A DNA stretch of 64,000 nucleotides. Origin: Agromyces mangrovi. Its GTDB lineage: Bacteria > Actinomycetota > Actinomycetes > Actinomycetales > Microbacteriaceae. How positions within the stretch are numbered: the first letter of the stretch is position 1; every line of letters starts with the position of its first letter. Below the pieces are notes generated by a model. That model was not told the origin of the DNA. It worked only from the letters and a program-made list of their open reading frames with translations, and ran no database searches. Below are positions 1 to 10,682 of the stretch, piece after piece. The stretch lies in the NCBI RefSeq assembly GCF_030296695.1, contig NZ_AP027737.1, forward strand, positions 2,604,001 through 2,668,000. The letters are read 5' to 3'. A program made the position numbers and the translations under genes.

Positions 1-1395
1 GCGCACGCGGGGCATCGCGATCGCCGCGCCGACGGTGAGCACCGCGGCGACGAAGGCCGCGAGGAACACGGCGCTCGACGCCTGCTGGATCGCCTCGGGC
101 GACTCGGGCCCGCCCATCGATGCCAGCACGATCGCGTTGGCGATGGTGCCGAACACCGCCACGCCGACCGCGCTACCGATCGAGCGGGTGAAGCGGTTGG
201 TGCCGGTGACGACCGCGCGCTCGTGCCACGGCACCGACGACTGCGCGGCGACGAGCGTCGGGGTGGTGGCGAGGCCCAGGCCGAACCCGACGAACAGGCA
301 CGAGATCGCGGTGGTGACGGGGTTGGGCCAGGCGGATGCCACGAAGAGGGCCGCCGTGCCGAACATCGCGACCGCGAGCCCGATGAAGGCGGTCGCACGG
401 AAGCCGATGCGGGTGTAGATCTTCGCCGACTGCGACGACGCGATCGGCCAGCCGATGCTGATGCTCGCGACCGCGAGCCCGCCGATGATCGGGCTCACGC
501 CCGTGGTGACTTCGAGGAAGGTCGGCACGTACGAGGTGAGGCCGATGAGCGCGGCGCCGACGCCCATCGAGATGAGCGACGTGGTGAGGATGAGCCGTCG
601 CGACAGGATCGCGATCGGCAGCACCGGCTCGGCCGCGTGCCGTTCGACGAACGCGAAGACGATGAGCATGACCGCGCCGAACCCGAATGCGGTGAGCGAC
701 TGCCACGACGACCAGGCCCACGCCTGCCCGCCCTCGAGCAGGCCGAGGATCACGGCGGTGAGGCCGAGGGTGAGCGTGACGGCGCCGGCGACGTCGATGC
801 GGTGCTGCCGCGGCTCGAGCTGCTCGTGGTAGAGCCGCACGATCATCCAGATCGCGACGATGCACAGCGGGATGTTCACGAAGAAGATCCACCGCCAGGT
901 CGCGAACTCGGCGAACAGCCCGCCGAGCGTCGGGCCGACCACCGATGCGGCCGCCCAGACCGAGCCGAAGTACCCCGTGACCTTGGCGCGCTCGCGCACG
1001 TTGTACAGGTCGCCCGCGATGGTCACCGCCATCGGCATGACGGCGCCTGCGCCGAGCCCCTGCACCGCGCGGAACGCGATGAGCGCGCCCATGCTCCACG
1101 CCACGCCGCACAGGATCGACCCGACGAGGAACAGGCTGATGCCGACCAGCATGATCGACTTGCGTCCGATCGTGTCGGCGAGCTTGGAGTAGACCGGCAC
1201 GGTCACCGCCTGCGCGAGCAGGTACGCCGAGAACAGCCACGGGAACGACGCGAACCCGCCGATGTCGGCCACGATCGTCGGCACCGCCGTGGCCAGGATG
1301 GTCGCCTCGATCGCGACGAGCCCCGTCGAGAGCATCAGGGCGATGAGCACGGGGCCGCGCTGCCCGCCGAATCCCACGGTGTCCGTCGTCGTCAC
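1..1395 (-). CDS. MFS drug exporter, DHA2 type (3' end outside window)
   Basis: Reading the minus strand from a GTG at 1395 gives an uninterrupted frame of about 465 codons that leaves the window before its stop. It has an early acidic TM1 followed by the MFS motif-A region (YSKLADTIGRKSIM) and the motif-C-like stretch of antiporters (GPTLGGLFAEFATWRWIFF). This is typical of 14-TM DHA2 proton-driven efflux pumps of the inner membrane. GAGGAG lies just upstream of the GTG. It follows modC on the same strand after 61 bp, so it could be read through from the mod operon, but nothing ties it to molybdate. Substrate unknown. Confidence 0.85.
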   Translation of the reverse strand, partial: MTTTDTVGFGGQRGPVLIALMLSTGLVAIEATILATAVPTIVADIGGFASFPWLFSAYLLAQAVTVPVYSKLADTIGRKSIMLVGISLFLVGSILCGVAWSMGALIAFRAVQGLGAGAVMPMAVTIAGDLYNVRERAKVTGYFGSVWAAASVVGPTLGGLFAEFATWRWIFFVNIPLCIVAIWMIVRLYHEQLEPRQHRIDVAGAVTLTLGLTAVILGLLEGGQAWAWSSWQSLTAFGFGAVMLIVFAFVERHAAEPVLPIAILSRRLILTTSLISMGVGAALIGLTSYVPTFLEVTTGVSPIIGGLAVASISIGWPIASSQSAKIYTRIGFRATAFIGLAVAMFGTAALFVASAWPNPVTTAISCLFVGFGLGLATTPTLVAAQSSVPWHERAVVTGTNRFTRSIGSAVGVAVFGTIANAIVLASMGGPESPEAIQQASSAVFLAAFVAAVLTVGAAIAMPRVR

Positions 1396-1456
1396 TGCGC
1401 TCCTCGCTCGTCGCCCGTACCGGTCTACCACCGGCGAGGTTGCAGGGGCGTTCGGC

Positions 1457-2188
1457 TCAGGCTGCAGCGTGCACGAGGCGCTCGACGTACGGCGTCGCGG
1501 GTGCCCGTCGCAGGTCGTCGAGCGTGCCGCGCTGGGTCACGACTCCCTGTTCGAGCACGGCGACCTCGTCGGCGATCGCCGCGTCGGCGAGGCTGTGCGT
1601 GACCAGGATCGTCGGGCCGGCGAAGCCGCGCACGTGGTCGGCGAGCTCGCGGCGCAGGTCGGCGCGCACCTCGACGTCGAGCGCCGAGAGCGGCTCGTCG
1701 AGCAGCAGCGCATCCGGGTCCGCGGCGAGTGCGCGGGCCACGGCGACGCGCTGCTGCTGGCCACCCGAGAGGGCGAGCGGATGCCTCGCGGCGAGGCCGC
1801 CCGCCCCCACACGCTCGAGCCAGCGGTCCGCCGCCTCGCGCGACGCGCGGCGCGAGGCGCCCGCCATGCGCGACGCGAACGCCACGTTGTCGCGCACGCT
1901 GAGGTGGCCGAACAGCAGGTAGTCCTGGAACACGACCCCGACGCGCCGCGCTTCGGGGGCGAGCGCGCGCCCGGTCGAGGCATCCGCCAGCACCCGATCG
2001 CCGAGGCGCAGGCGCCCCTGCTCGAGCGGCACGAGCCCCGCGATCGCGGCGAGCGCGGTCGACTTGCCCGCGCCGTTCGGGCCGAAGAGCGCGAGCGTGC
2101 GACCCGGGGCGACGTCGAGGTCGATCGTCACGTCGAGCTCGCCGCGGCGGGCGGTGAGCGTGCCGGCGAGGCATCCGTCGCCGTTCAC
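1457..2188 (-). CDS. modC: Molybdate ABC transporter ATP-binding protein ModC (short form)
   Basis: A 243-residue ABC ATPase that powers molybdate import on the cytoplasmic side. Walker A is GPNGAGKS (about residues 36-43), the signature is LSGGQQQR and Walker B with switch is LLLDEPLSALD. The GTG start at 2188 overlaps the modB stop by four bases (GTGA), which fixes the start and indicates translational coupling. It is much shorter than the roughly 350-residue enterobacterial ModC because the C-terminal molybdate-binding TOBE/Mop domain is absent. A TOBE domain is instead carried by the separate HTH protein at the head of the operon. Assignment rests on the adjoining modB and modA. Confidence 0.92.
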   Translation of the reverse strand: MNGDGCLAGTLTARRGELDVTIDLDVAPGRTLALFGPNGAGKSTALAAIAGLVPLEQGRLRLGDRVLADASTGRALAPEARRVGVVFQDYLLFGHLSVRDNVAFASRMAGASRRASREAADRWLERVGAGGLAARHPLALSGGQQQRVAVARALAADPDALLLDEPLSALDVEVRADLRRELADHVRGFAGPTILVTHSLADAAIADEVAVLEQGVVTQRGTLDDLRRAPATPYVERLVHAAA

Positions 2189-3083
2189 GCCCGCACCCCC
2201 GGAACCCAGCGGTCGCGCAGGAGCAGCAGCACCGCGACCGCGACCGCGAGCAGCACGAGCGCGATCGCGATCGCCTCGTCGGGGTCGGACTGCAGGGCGA
2301 GGTAGCTCGCGACCGGCAGCGTTCGCGTGACGCCCGGGAGGGAGCCGGCGAACGTGATGGTCGCGCCGAACTCGCCGAGCGCGCGCGTGAAGCAGAGCAC
2401 CGCGCCCGCGGCGACTCCCGGCGCGACGAGGGGGAGCGTGACGTGGCGGAACACCTGCCAGCGCGAGGCGCCGAGCGTCGCGGCCGCCTGCTCGACCCGG
2501 CGGTCGGCGCCGCTCAGCGCGCCCTCGACCGCGAAGACGAGGAACGGCATCGAGACGAACACCTGCGCGATGATCACGGCGCCGGTCGTGAACGGGATGG
2601 TGACGCCCCACGTCTCTGCGAGCCACCCGCCGATGAGTCCGCGGCGACCGAGGAGCAGCAGCAGGGCGATGCCGCCGACGACCGGGGGAGCAGCAGCGGC
2701 ACGGTCACCGCGGCGCGCAGCAGGCGGCGGAGCGGGGCGGGCGCGTCGGCGCTGTGGGCGAGCAGCATCGCGAGCGGGATGCCGAGGGCGAGGCACGCGA
2801 CGGTCGCGATCGTTGCCGTGACGAGCGACAGGCGCAGCGCCTCGAGCACCGGGGCGCTCGTGACGAGCGCGGGCAGGTCGGCCCACGGGGCGCGCACGAC
2901 GAGCGCGACGAGGGGGAGCACGAGCACCGCGAGGGCGAGGATCGCGATCACGACGAGGGAGGCCGGCATGCGGCCGCGTCGGGCGGCGGCGGTGCCGCGG
3001 GCGGGGCGGATGCCGTGGGGCCGGCCGGGTCGTGGCGGCGCGCCCGGGCCCGCCTCCGGGTCAGGGCGCTCCGAAGCCGGCAT
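2185..3083 (-). pseudogene. modB: Molybdate ABC transporter permease ModB, broken by a one-base deletion
   Basis: Two frames are needed. The N-terminal part (MPASLVVIAILALAVLVLP... through VTVPLLLP) lies in one frame and the C-terminal part (VVGGIALLLL... with the EAA-loop-like LGASRWQVFRHVTLP) in the next. They join cleanly if the G5 run at 2684-2688 had six bases, giving LLLPPVVGG. The span is 3n+2 bases, as expected for one missing base. The product would be the channel-forming inner-membrane subunit of the molybdate importer. The ATG at 3083 lies inside modA and has AGGGGG upstream; an alternative ATG at 2970 has no visible ribosome site. Either a sequencing error or a fresh inactivation; intact modA and modC favour error. 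Confidence 0.85.
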
Positions 3084-3843
3084 CGGCGAGCACCCCCTGC
3101 CCGGTGTCGGAGCGGACGAACGCGATGAACTCGCGCGCGACGGCGCTCTCGGTGGTGCCGACGGCGGCGATCGGGTACGCGTTGACCGCCGCATCCGTGC
3201 CCGCGGCCTCGACCTGCTCGACCGCGTCGCCCGCCGCGACCACGTCGGTGCGGTAGACGAGGCCCGCGTCGGCCTCGCCGAGCACGAGGCGCGTGAGCAC
3301 GGCCTTGACGTCCTGCTCGAGGGTGTCGGGGGCCGCGACGATGCCGGCCGCGTCGAGCACGGTGACGGTCGCCGCGCCGCACGGCACCTCCGGTGCGCAG
3401 AGGGCGATCGCGAGGTCGTCGTCGGCGAGGTCGGCGAGGCCCGTGACGCCGCCGGGGTTGCCGGCGGGCACGGCCAGCGCGAGCGCGTTCGTCGCGAACA
3501 CCTCCGGTTCGGTCGCGGTCGCGTCGGCGTCGACCACTCGTCGCATGGTCGCCTCGTCTGCCGCGGCGAACACGTCGGCAGGGGCGCCCTCGAGGATCTG
3601 GCTCGCGAGCGTCGCGCTGCCGCCGAACGAGAGGGCGACCTCGACGCCCGGGTGGTCCGCCTCGAACGCGGCCTCGAGCTGCTCGAAGCTCTCCGTGAGC
3701 GAGGCTGCGGCGAACACCGTGATGGTCGCCCCGGGCGGGTCGCCGGGCGTGAACGCGTCGCTCCCGGAGCATCCGCTCAGTGCGGCCAGGGCGACGACGG
3801 ATGCCGCTGCGGCACCCGCACCCCGACGGTGCCGACGCGTCAC
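3061..3843 (-). CDS. modA: Molybdate-binding lipoprotein ModA
   Basis: A 260-residue solute-binding lipoprotein: basic N-terminus, hydrophobic stretch and the lipobox LSGC, so it should be anchored on the outer face of the membrane. The mature part opens with the family hallmark TITVFAAASLTESFEQL and continues with FGGSATLASQI and APADVFAAAD, the oxyanion-binding segments of ModA. It captures molybdate (possibly tungstate) for ModBC. The GTG start overlaps the stop of the upstream HTH-TOBE gene by four bases, so the four genes form one minus-strand operon. Length is normal for the family. Confidence 0.93.
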   Translation of the reverse strand: MTRRHRRGAGAAAASVVALAALSGCSGSDAFTPGDPPGATITVFAAASLTESFEQLEAAFEADHPGVEVALSFGGSATLASQILEGAPADVFAAADEATMRRVVDADATATEPEVFATNALALAVPAGNPGGVTGLADLADDDLAIALCAPEVPCGAATVTVLDAAGIVAAPDTLEQDVKAVLTRLVLGEADAGLVYRTDVVAAGDAVEQVEAAGTDAAVNAYPIAAVGTTESAVAREFIAFVRSDTGQGVLADAGFGAP

Positions 3844-4256
3844 GGGCGCTCCGTGCCGGGCACCTCGACGACGACGGTCGTGGCCTTGGCGCTCGCCGCG
3901 GCGAGCATGCCCGGGGCGAGGCCGAGCTCGTCGGCGGCCTCGCGCGTCATGAGCGAGACCACGCGGAACGGACCGGCCTGCAGGTCGACCTGGGCCATCA
4001 CGCCGTCCTTCGTGACGGCGGTCACCAGCCCGACGAAGCGGTTGCGCGACGAGGCGCCCGCGAACGGGAACGCGTCGGCGAGGGCCGCGCCCGGGCCCGA
4101 CTCGCCGAGCAGCGGCACGAGGTCGGTGCCCGCGATGACCTGCATGCCGTTCGCGGCGCGGTGCACGGGCACGCGGCCCTGGTCGGCCCAGCGGCGCACG
4201 GTGTCGTCGCTCACGCCGAGCAGCGCGGCGGCCTCGGCGATGCGGAACTCCTTCAT
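3840..4256 (-). CDS. HTH-TOBE molybdenum-binding protein (ModE-like)
   Basis: A 138-residue protein with an N-terminal MerR/excisionase-like helix-turn-helix (FRIAEAAALLGVSDDTVRRW, then DQGRVPVHR) and a C-terminal TOBE domain (about residues 70-132, SSRNRFVGLVTAVTKDGVMA through ATTVVVEVP). TOBE domains bind molybdate or tungstate, so this may be the molybdate sensor of the mod operon or a Mo-storage protein. First gene of the modABC operon, divergent from moeZ across 118 bp. ATG at 4256 chosen because the HTH begins at once. Smaller than E. coli ModE, which has a winged helix and two TOBE units. Confidence 0.85.
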   Translation of the reverse strand: MKEFRIAEAAALLGVSDDTVRRWADQGRVPVHRAANGMQVIAGTDLVPLLGESGPGAALADAFPFAGASSRNRFVGLVTAVTKDGVMAQVDLQAGPFRVVSLMTREAADELGLAPGMLAAASAKATTVVVEVPGTERP

Positions 4257-4374
4257 GGCTCGCTCCGATCCGTGGATACGGTCTCTCTCGCTGATTCTAG
4301 CCGTGTGTGCGGTGCTTCGGGTCGATCGGCACCGATCCGGCACCCGGCGGGCGCGGGCTTGCGAGAATCAAAGC
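4257..4374. promoter_or_regulatory. Divergent promoter region between mod operon and moeZ
   Basis: 118 bp separating the outward-facing HTH-TOBE gene and moeZ, so it must hold both promoters. For moeZ, GAGAAT (4362-4367) lies seven bases before the ATG with no Shine-Dalgarno, which fits a leaderless transcript. No Mo-responsive palindrome could be singled out, but this is the natural place for the HTH-TOBE protein to bind. Confidence 0.45.
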
Positions 4375-5526
<1,152 letters not shown>

Positions 5527-5545
5527 CCGCGGAGTTGGCAGAATC

Positions 5546-6738
5546 GTGGGCATGAGCCGCATCGGGGTCGACGAGCACGCGGGGTACGTGCGCAGCCTGC
5601 TGACCGGACTGTCCGCGAGGCCCGCCGAACGCGTGGCGCTCGCCGACGCCCTCGGTCGCGTGACCGTCTCGCCGACCGCGTCGCCGATCGCGCTGCCCCC
5701 GTTCCGCAACGCGCAGATGGACGGCTACGCGGTGCGGGCGGCCGACACGACGGATGCCCCGCTGGCGCTGCCCGTCACCGGCGAGGTCGCCGCCGCGCCC
5801 GGCGAGCCCGCCCCGCTCGAGCCCGGCAGCGCGGTGCGCATCATGACCGGCGCGCCCATGCCCGAGGGTGCCGACGCGGTCGTGCGCATCGAGGACACCG
5901 ATCGCGGCACCGAGCAGGTGCGCATCGGCGCGCCCGTCGCCGCGGGCACCTACGTGCGCGAGGCCGGCTCCGACCTCGCGGAGGGGGACGACGTACTGCC
6001 CCCGGGCATCCGCCTCGCCTCGCGCCACCTGGCCGCCGCCGCGGCGAGCGGCCTCACCCACCTGCTCGTCCGCGAGCGCGTCCGCGTCGCGGTCGTCTCC
6101 ACCGGGTCGGAACTCGTCGAGGCCGGCACCCGCCTCGCGCCCGGCGAGCTGCCCGACGCGAACGGCGTCGCGCTCACCGCGGCCGTGGCGGCGACCGGTG
6201 CCGCGGTCGTGCATCGCGGACGCGTGCGCGACGATGTCGATCGGTTCCGTGCCGAGCTCGACGCCGCCGTCGACGTGGGCGCCGAGCTCGTCATCACCTC
6301 GGGCGGTATCTCGCAGGGCGCCTACGAGGTCGTGCGCGAGCTGCTCGAGCCGCTCGGCGCGTGGGTCGGGTCGGTCGCGATGCAGCCCGGCGGGCCGCAG
6401 GCGGTCGGGGTGTACCGGCGCGTGCCGGTCGTCGCGTTCCCGGGCAACCCGGTGAGCGCGCAGATCTCGTTCGAGGTGTTCGTCGCGCCGGTGCTGCGGG
6501 CGATCGCGAAGCTGCCCGCTGCTCGCGAGGCCCGGCTCCCGCTCGCGGAGCCCGTCGACTCGGTCGCGGGCAAGCGCCAGTTCCGGCGCGGACGCCTGAC
6601 CGCAGACGGCACGGTCGCACCGGTCGGCGGCCCCGGCTCGCACCTGGTCGCGGCCCTCGCGGCATCTGACCTGCTCTTCGTGGTGCCCGAGGACGTCACC
6701 GAACTCGCCGCCGGCGCCCTCGTGGATACGGTGGAGCT

Positions 6739-6742
<4 letters not shown>
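5546..6742 (+). CDS. moeA: Molybdopterin molybdotransferase MoeA (first copy)
   Basis: A 398-residue MoeA that inserts molybdate into adenylated molybdopterin. Family landmarks occur in order: PPFRNAQMDGYAVR, IMTGAPMPEGADAVVRIED, VAVVSTGSELVEAG, TSGGISQGAYEVVRELL and PVVAFPGNPVSAQISFEVF. The GTG at 5546 has GGAG 11 bases upstream; an ATG at 5552 is an equally acceptable start. The stop overlaps the start of moaC-mog by four bases. A second, frameshifted moeA lies at 16868-18078, so this may be the only intact copy in the window. Confidence 0.92.
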
Positions 6743-7804
<1,062 letters not shown>

Positions 7805-7812
<8 letters not shown>

Positions 7813-8218
7813 CGTGTTCGCGTTCGTCACCACCGAGCCCCTCGACCGCGCCGCGATCGAGTCCTTCGTCACCACGCGCCAGGACGGCGCGGTCGTGACG
7901 TTCGAGGGCGTCATCCGCGACCACGACCACGGCGAGTCCGTGAGCTCGCTCGAGTACCAGGCCCACCCCGACGCCGAGCGCTTCCTGCGCGAGACGTGCG
8001 CCGAGGTCGCGGCCGAGACCGGGCTGCGCGTGGCCGCGGCCCACCGGTACGGCGCGCTGGCGATCGGGGACGTGGCCCTCGTGGCATCCGTCGCCGCCCC
8101 CCACCGCGCCGAGGCCTTCGCGGCCTGCGCCGCCCTCGTCGACCGCATCAAGGAGCGCACCCCCATCTGGAAGCGCCAGCACCTCGCGGGCGGCACGACC
8201 GAGTGGGTGAACCTGTAG
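7805..8218 (+). CDS. moaE: Molybdopterin synthase catalytic subunit MoaE
   Basis: A 137-residue large subunit of molybdopterin synthase. It converts precursor Z to molybdopterin using MoaD thiocarboxylate. GAVVTFEGVIRDHDHG, SLEYQAHPDAER, HRYGALAIGD and the C-terminal catalytic segment IKERTPIWKRQH with the conserved Lys residues are all present. Starts inside the end of moaC-mog. Its partner moaD is not next to it but about 7 kb away on the other strand. Confidence 0.94.
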
Positions 8219-8248
8219 CGCTACCGCCCTCCGCGAGTGCCCCGTCGC

Positions 8249-8260
8249 TACACTCGACGC
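8249..8260 (+). promoter_or_regulatory. Probable leaderless -10 element for the nucleotidyltransferase gene
   Basis: TACACT at 8249-8254 followed by six bases and then the ATG at 8261, with no Shine-Dalgarno. This TANNNT spacing is the usual leaderless promoter layout in actinobacteria, so transcription would begin at or next to the start codon and be independent of the moa operon. Confidence 0.45.
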
Positions 8261-8566
8261 ATGACCCTCCGGGTGCGTGTCGACCGCGACGCCGTCGCGG
8301 CGGTGTGTCGTGCGCGGGGTGTGCGCCGGATGCGAGTCTTCGGCTCTGCGACCGGCGACCGGTTCGATGAGGTGCACAGCGATGTCGACCTGCTCGTCGA
8401 GTTCCAGCAAGGGGTGGCTGACCCGTTCGACGCGTACTTCGGGTTGAAGGAAGACCTCGAGGAACTGTTCGGGCGACGGGTGGACCTCGTCATGGCGGAC
8501 GCGATCCGCAACCCGTACTTCGAGGCAGGTGCGGTCGCGACGGCCGAGGAACTCTATGCGGCCTGA
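8261..8566 (+). CDS. MNT-type nucleotidyltransferase (MntA-like antitoxin)
   Basis: A 101-residue minimal nucleotidyltransferase. The signature GSATGDRFDEVHSDVDLLV matches the GS-x10-DxD pattern of the MNT family, and RRVDLVMADAIRNPYF supplies the usual third strand. In HEPN/MNT toxin-antitoxin pairs this protein neutralises the HEPN RNase by adding AMP to a Tyr near its active site. The next gene is indeed a HEPN start, overlapping by 11 bp, but it is truncated. Appears intact and full length. An upstream in-frame start at 8237 is possible; the ATG at 8261 fits the -10 element. Confidence 0.85.
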   Translation: MTLRVRVDRDAVAAVCRARGVRRMRVFGSATGDRFDEVHSDVDLLVEFQQGVADPFDAYFGLKEDLEELFGRRVDLVMADAIRNPYFEAGAVATAEELYAA

Positions 8567-8723
8567 GTCGGCGGCGTTCCTCTGGGACGTGCGCAATGCG
8601 GCCGACCGGATCGCCGCGTTCATCGCAGGCATGTCGGCTGAAGAGTACTTCGGCGACGACCTCCGTCGGTCCGCGGTCGAGCGTCAATTCGAGATCACAA
8701 CCTGGCACCTCAGCGCAGGCTGA
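8556..8723 (+). pseudogene. Truncated HEPN-domain toxin (HepT/DUF86 remnant)
   Basis: The 55-residue reading frame begins like HepT (MRPESAAFLWDVRNAADRI, then FGDDLRRSAVERQFEI), but after QFEI it runs into TTWHLSAG and stops. Full-length DUF86 proteins are about 110-120 residues and go on with IGEAL... and the catalytic RX4-6H motif, which is missing. The break falls at about position 8692, a few bases from the 3' end of the convergent racemase gene, so the second half was probably lost when that block was joined here. No RNase activity is expected. Family identity is by pattern recognition, fairly sure. Confidence 0.7.
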
Positions 8724-9699
8724 AGCCCAGGGGCAGCGGGTCGCCCGGCGCCTCGGTGAAGGTGCAGGTGCCGACGGGGTGGGCGTTGCCGGTGACCTCG
8801 GGGATCACGCCGTCGGCGACCGTCTCCGCCACGCGGGCACGGAAGCGCGTGTCGACGATCGAGTCGTGGGTGAGCCACTCGCCGGCGGCGAGCTCGCCCG
8901 AGTCGGCGAGGAGGGCCACGCGCGCCGCCGTGCCCGAGCCGCACGGCGAGCGGTCGACCTCGCCGTCGGCGAAGATCGTCACGTTGCGCTGCCACGGACC
9001 GTCGTCGGCGCGGCCGAGATCGTCGTGCAGGATCGTGCCGTAGACGCCCGAGAGGCGCGCGTCGTCGAGCCGGGCGGCGGGGTGGTCGTTCAGGGCCCAC
9101 TTGATCTCGCGTCCGAGGCGGATCAGCTCAGGGGCATCCGCTCGCCGCACCTGGAGGCCGAGCGCGGTTGTCGGCACGCTCGCGTAGACCGCGCCGCCGT
9201 ACGCGAGGTCGACGTCGACGGTGCCCCGCGAGGTGTCGAGGCGGATGCCTCGTTGCAGCACGCGCGACGGCACGCTGCGGAACACCACGGCGGTCGTGCG
9301 CCCCGCCTCGCGCTGCACGCGCGCCTGCACGCGACCGCTCGGCACGTCGATCGAGACGACCGCCTCGCCGTCGTCGGGAGCCGGCACCCGGCCCGTCGCC
9401 ACCGCCCACGCGCCGAGCGCCATCGTGCCGTGACCGCACGCGGTCGAGAAGCCGTCCTTGTGCCAGAACAGCACGCCGAAGTCGGCGCCCTCGTCGTCGG
9501 GCGGCGTCACGAATCCGCCGTACATGTCGTCGTGGCCGCGCGGCTCGAGGCAGAGGAAACGGCGCAGGCGGTCGGGCTCGCCGGTCATCGCATTCGCGCG
9601 GCGCTCGGCGACGGTCGCGCCGACGGTGTCGACCGACGTGACGATGCGGAACGGCTCGCCGGCGGTGTGCCAGTCCTCGGTGGTGATCGTGAGGGTCAT
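8710..9699 (-). CDS. Proline racemase-family epimerase
   Basis: A 329-residue proline-racemase-family enzyme. Both catalytic Cys positions are filled, in FSTACGHGTMALG and DRSPCGSGTAARVA. This points to a racemase or 4-hydroxyproline 2-epimerase rather than the trans-3-hydroxyproline dehydratases, which replace one Cys with Thr. N-terminal WHTAGEPFRIV is typical. ATG start at 9699 overlaps the end of the OCD-family gene by four bases. With OCD and an acyl-CoA ligase it forms a three-gene minus-strand operon; substrate is inferred to be a cyclic amino acid, not proven. Its stop lies within the HEPN remnant. Confidence 0.85.
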   Translation of the reverse strand: MTLTITTEDWHTAGEPFRIVTSVDTVGATVAERRANAMTGEPDRLRRFLCLEPRGHDDMYGGFVTPPDDEGADFGVLFWHKDGFSTACGHGTMALGAWAVATGRVPAPDDGEAVVSIDVPSGRVQARVQREAGRTTAVVFRSVPSRVLQRGIRLDTSRGTVDVDLAYGGAVYASVPTTALGLQVRRADAPELIRLGREIKWALNDHPAARLDDARLSGVYGTILHDDLGRADDGPWQRNVTIFADGEVDRSPCGSGTAARVALLADSGELAAGEWLTHDSIVDTRFRARVAETVADGVIPEVTGNAHPVGTCTFTEAPGDPLPLGFSLR

Positions 9700-10682
9700 G
9701 CGGGGGTGCCTCCCGTGGGTGCGCCGGCTCGCTCGGCGACCGCCGCGGCGACCACCACGTCCTGCCAGGCCATGCCGCAGGTCTTCACCACGCGAGGCCG
9801 GTCGAAGTCGACCGTCGCCTGGCCGGTCGCGAGGTCGCGGGCGGTGAGCAGGCGCGCCTCGTCCAGCGCGCCGTCGGCGATCGCGAGGATCACGTCGCCC
9901 GCCTCGGTCGCGGCGACCCGGTGCCCCTCGACCACGACGTGGCTGCGGCCGAGGAGGTCGGCGGGCAGCTCGCGGCGGTGGGGCTCGTGCGAGCCGATCG
10001 CCACGACGGTGGCGTGCGCGGGCACGTCGGCGGAGGCGAGCACCGGCCGGGCGGCGGTGGTCGCGCAGACGATGAGGTCGGCCTCGGCGACGATGCCGGG
10101 ATCGGCGGGCAGCACCTCGAGGCCATCGAACGCCCAGTCGGCCGCGGCCGCGGCGGCGCGCTCGTGGGTGCGCGCGACGACGAGCACCCGTTCGATGGGC
10201 CGGATCGCGCGCATGGCCTCCACGTGCGATCGTGCCTGCGGCCCGGTGCCGAACACGGCCAGCGTCGAGGCATCCGTCGGTGTCACCAGGTCGGCGATCG
10301 CCGCCGACACCGCCGGCGTGCGCAGCGACGTGAGCGCCGCGCCGTCGACGATCGCCCGCGGCGCGAGCGTTCGCGCGTCGAACAGCAGCATGACGCCCTG
10401 GATGCGCTCGGTCGCCTCGGGCGCGCGTTCGGGGTCGGCGACGGTCAGCACCTTGCATCCGGCCACCGCACCGAGCTCGCTCGGCATGAGCAGGAACTGG
10501 CCGCCGCTGAGCGGAGCTGCGACCCGGGCCGGCTGCGCGTCGGCGTCGACCAGCGGGAGCGCCCGGGCGATCGCGTCGATCGCGCCGCGCATCGAGAGCG
10601 CCCCGCGCACCGCGTCGGCGCCGATGAACGGAGGCGAGCCCTGGTCGACCACGCTGCCAGCGTACGCGGCCGGCCGCCTCAC
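9696..10682 (-). CDS. Ornithine cyclodeaminase / mu-crystallin family protein
   Basis: A protein of up to 328 residues with the NAD(P)-binding loop FGTGPQARSH and family segments SLRTPAVSAAIADL, GSHEPHRREL and FDRPRVVKTCGMAWQD. Members are ornithine or lysine cyclodeaminases, or reductases of cyclic ketimines such as pyrroline-2-carboxylate. Beside a proline-racemase-family epimerase, a role in (hydroxy)proline or pyrroline-carboxylate metabolism is the likeliest reading. The GTG at 10682 overlaps the ligase stop (GTGA); a shorter start at GTG 10652 would fit the family N-terminus better. Confidence 0.82.
   Translation of the reverse strand: MRRPAAYAGSVVDQGSPPFIGADAVRGALSMRGAIDAIARALPLVDADAQPARVAAPLSGGQFLLMPSELGAVAGCKVLTVADPERAPEATERIQGVMLLFDARTLAPRAIVDGAALTSLRTPAVSAAIADLVTPTDASTLAVFGTGPQARSHVEAMRAIRPIERVLVVARTHERAAAAAADWAFDGLEVLPADPGIVAEADLIVCATTAARPVLASADVPAHATVVAIGSHEPHRRELPADLLGRSHVVVEGHRVAATEAGDVILAIADGALDEARLLTARDLATGQATVDFDRPRVVKTCGMAWQDVVVAAAVAERAGAPTGGTPA

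Noticed and set aside
173..1602. Long open frames on both strands over the first exporter
   Set aside because: Arg/His/Asp-rich translations without any domain; they are antisense or off-frame shadows of the DHA2 transporter, which reads cleanly from 1395 with membrane helices and MFS motifs.
2675..2695. Programmed ribosomal frameshifting in modB
   Set aside because: No slippery heptamer or downstream structure typical of programmed shifts, and the same kind of break recurs in unrelated genes, so an indel in a homopolymer is simpler.
2443..4374. In-frame plus-strand extension of moeZ across the mod operon
   Set aside because: The extension is antisense to modBA and has no recognisable content; the ThiF domain begins right at the ATG at 4375.
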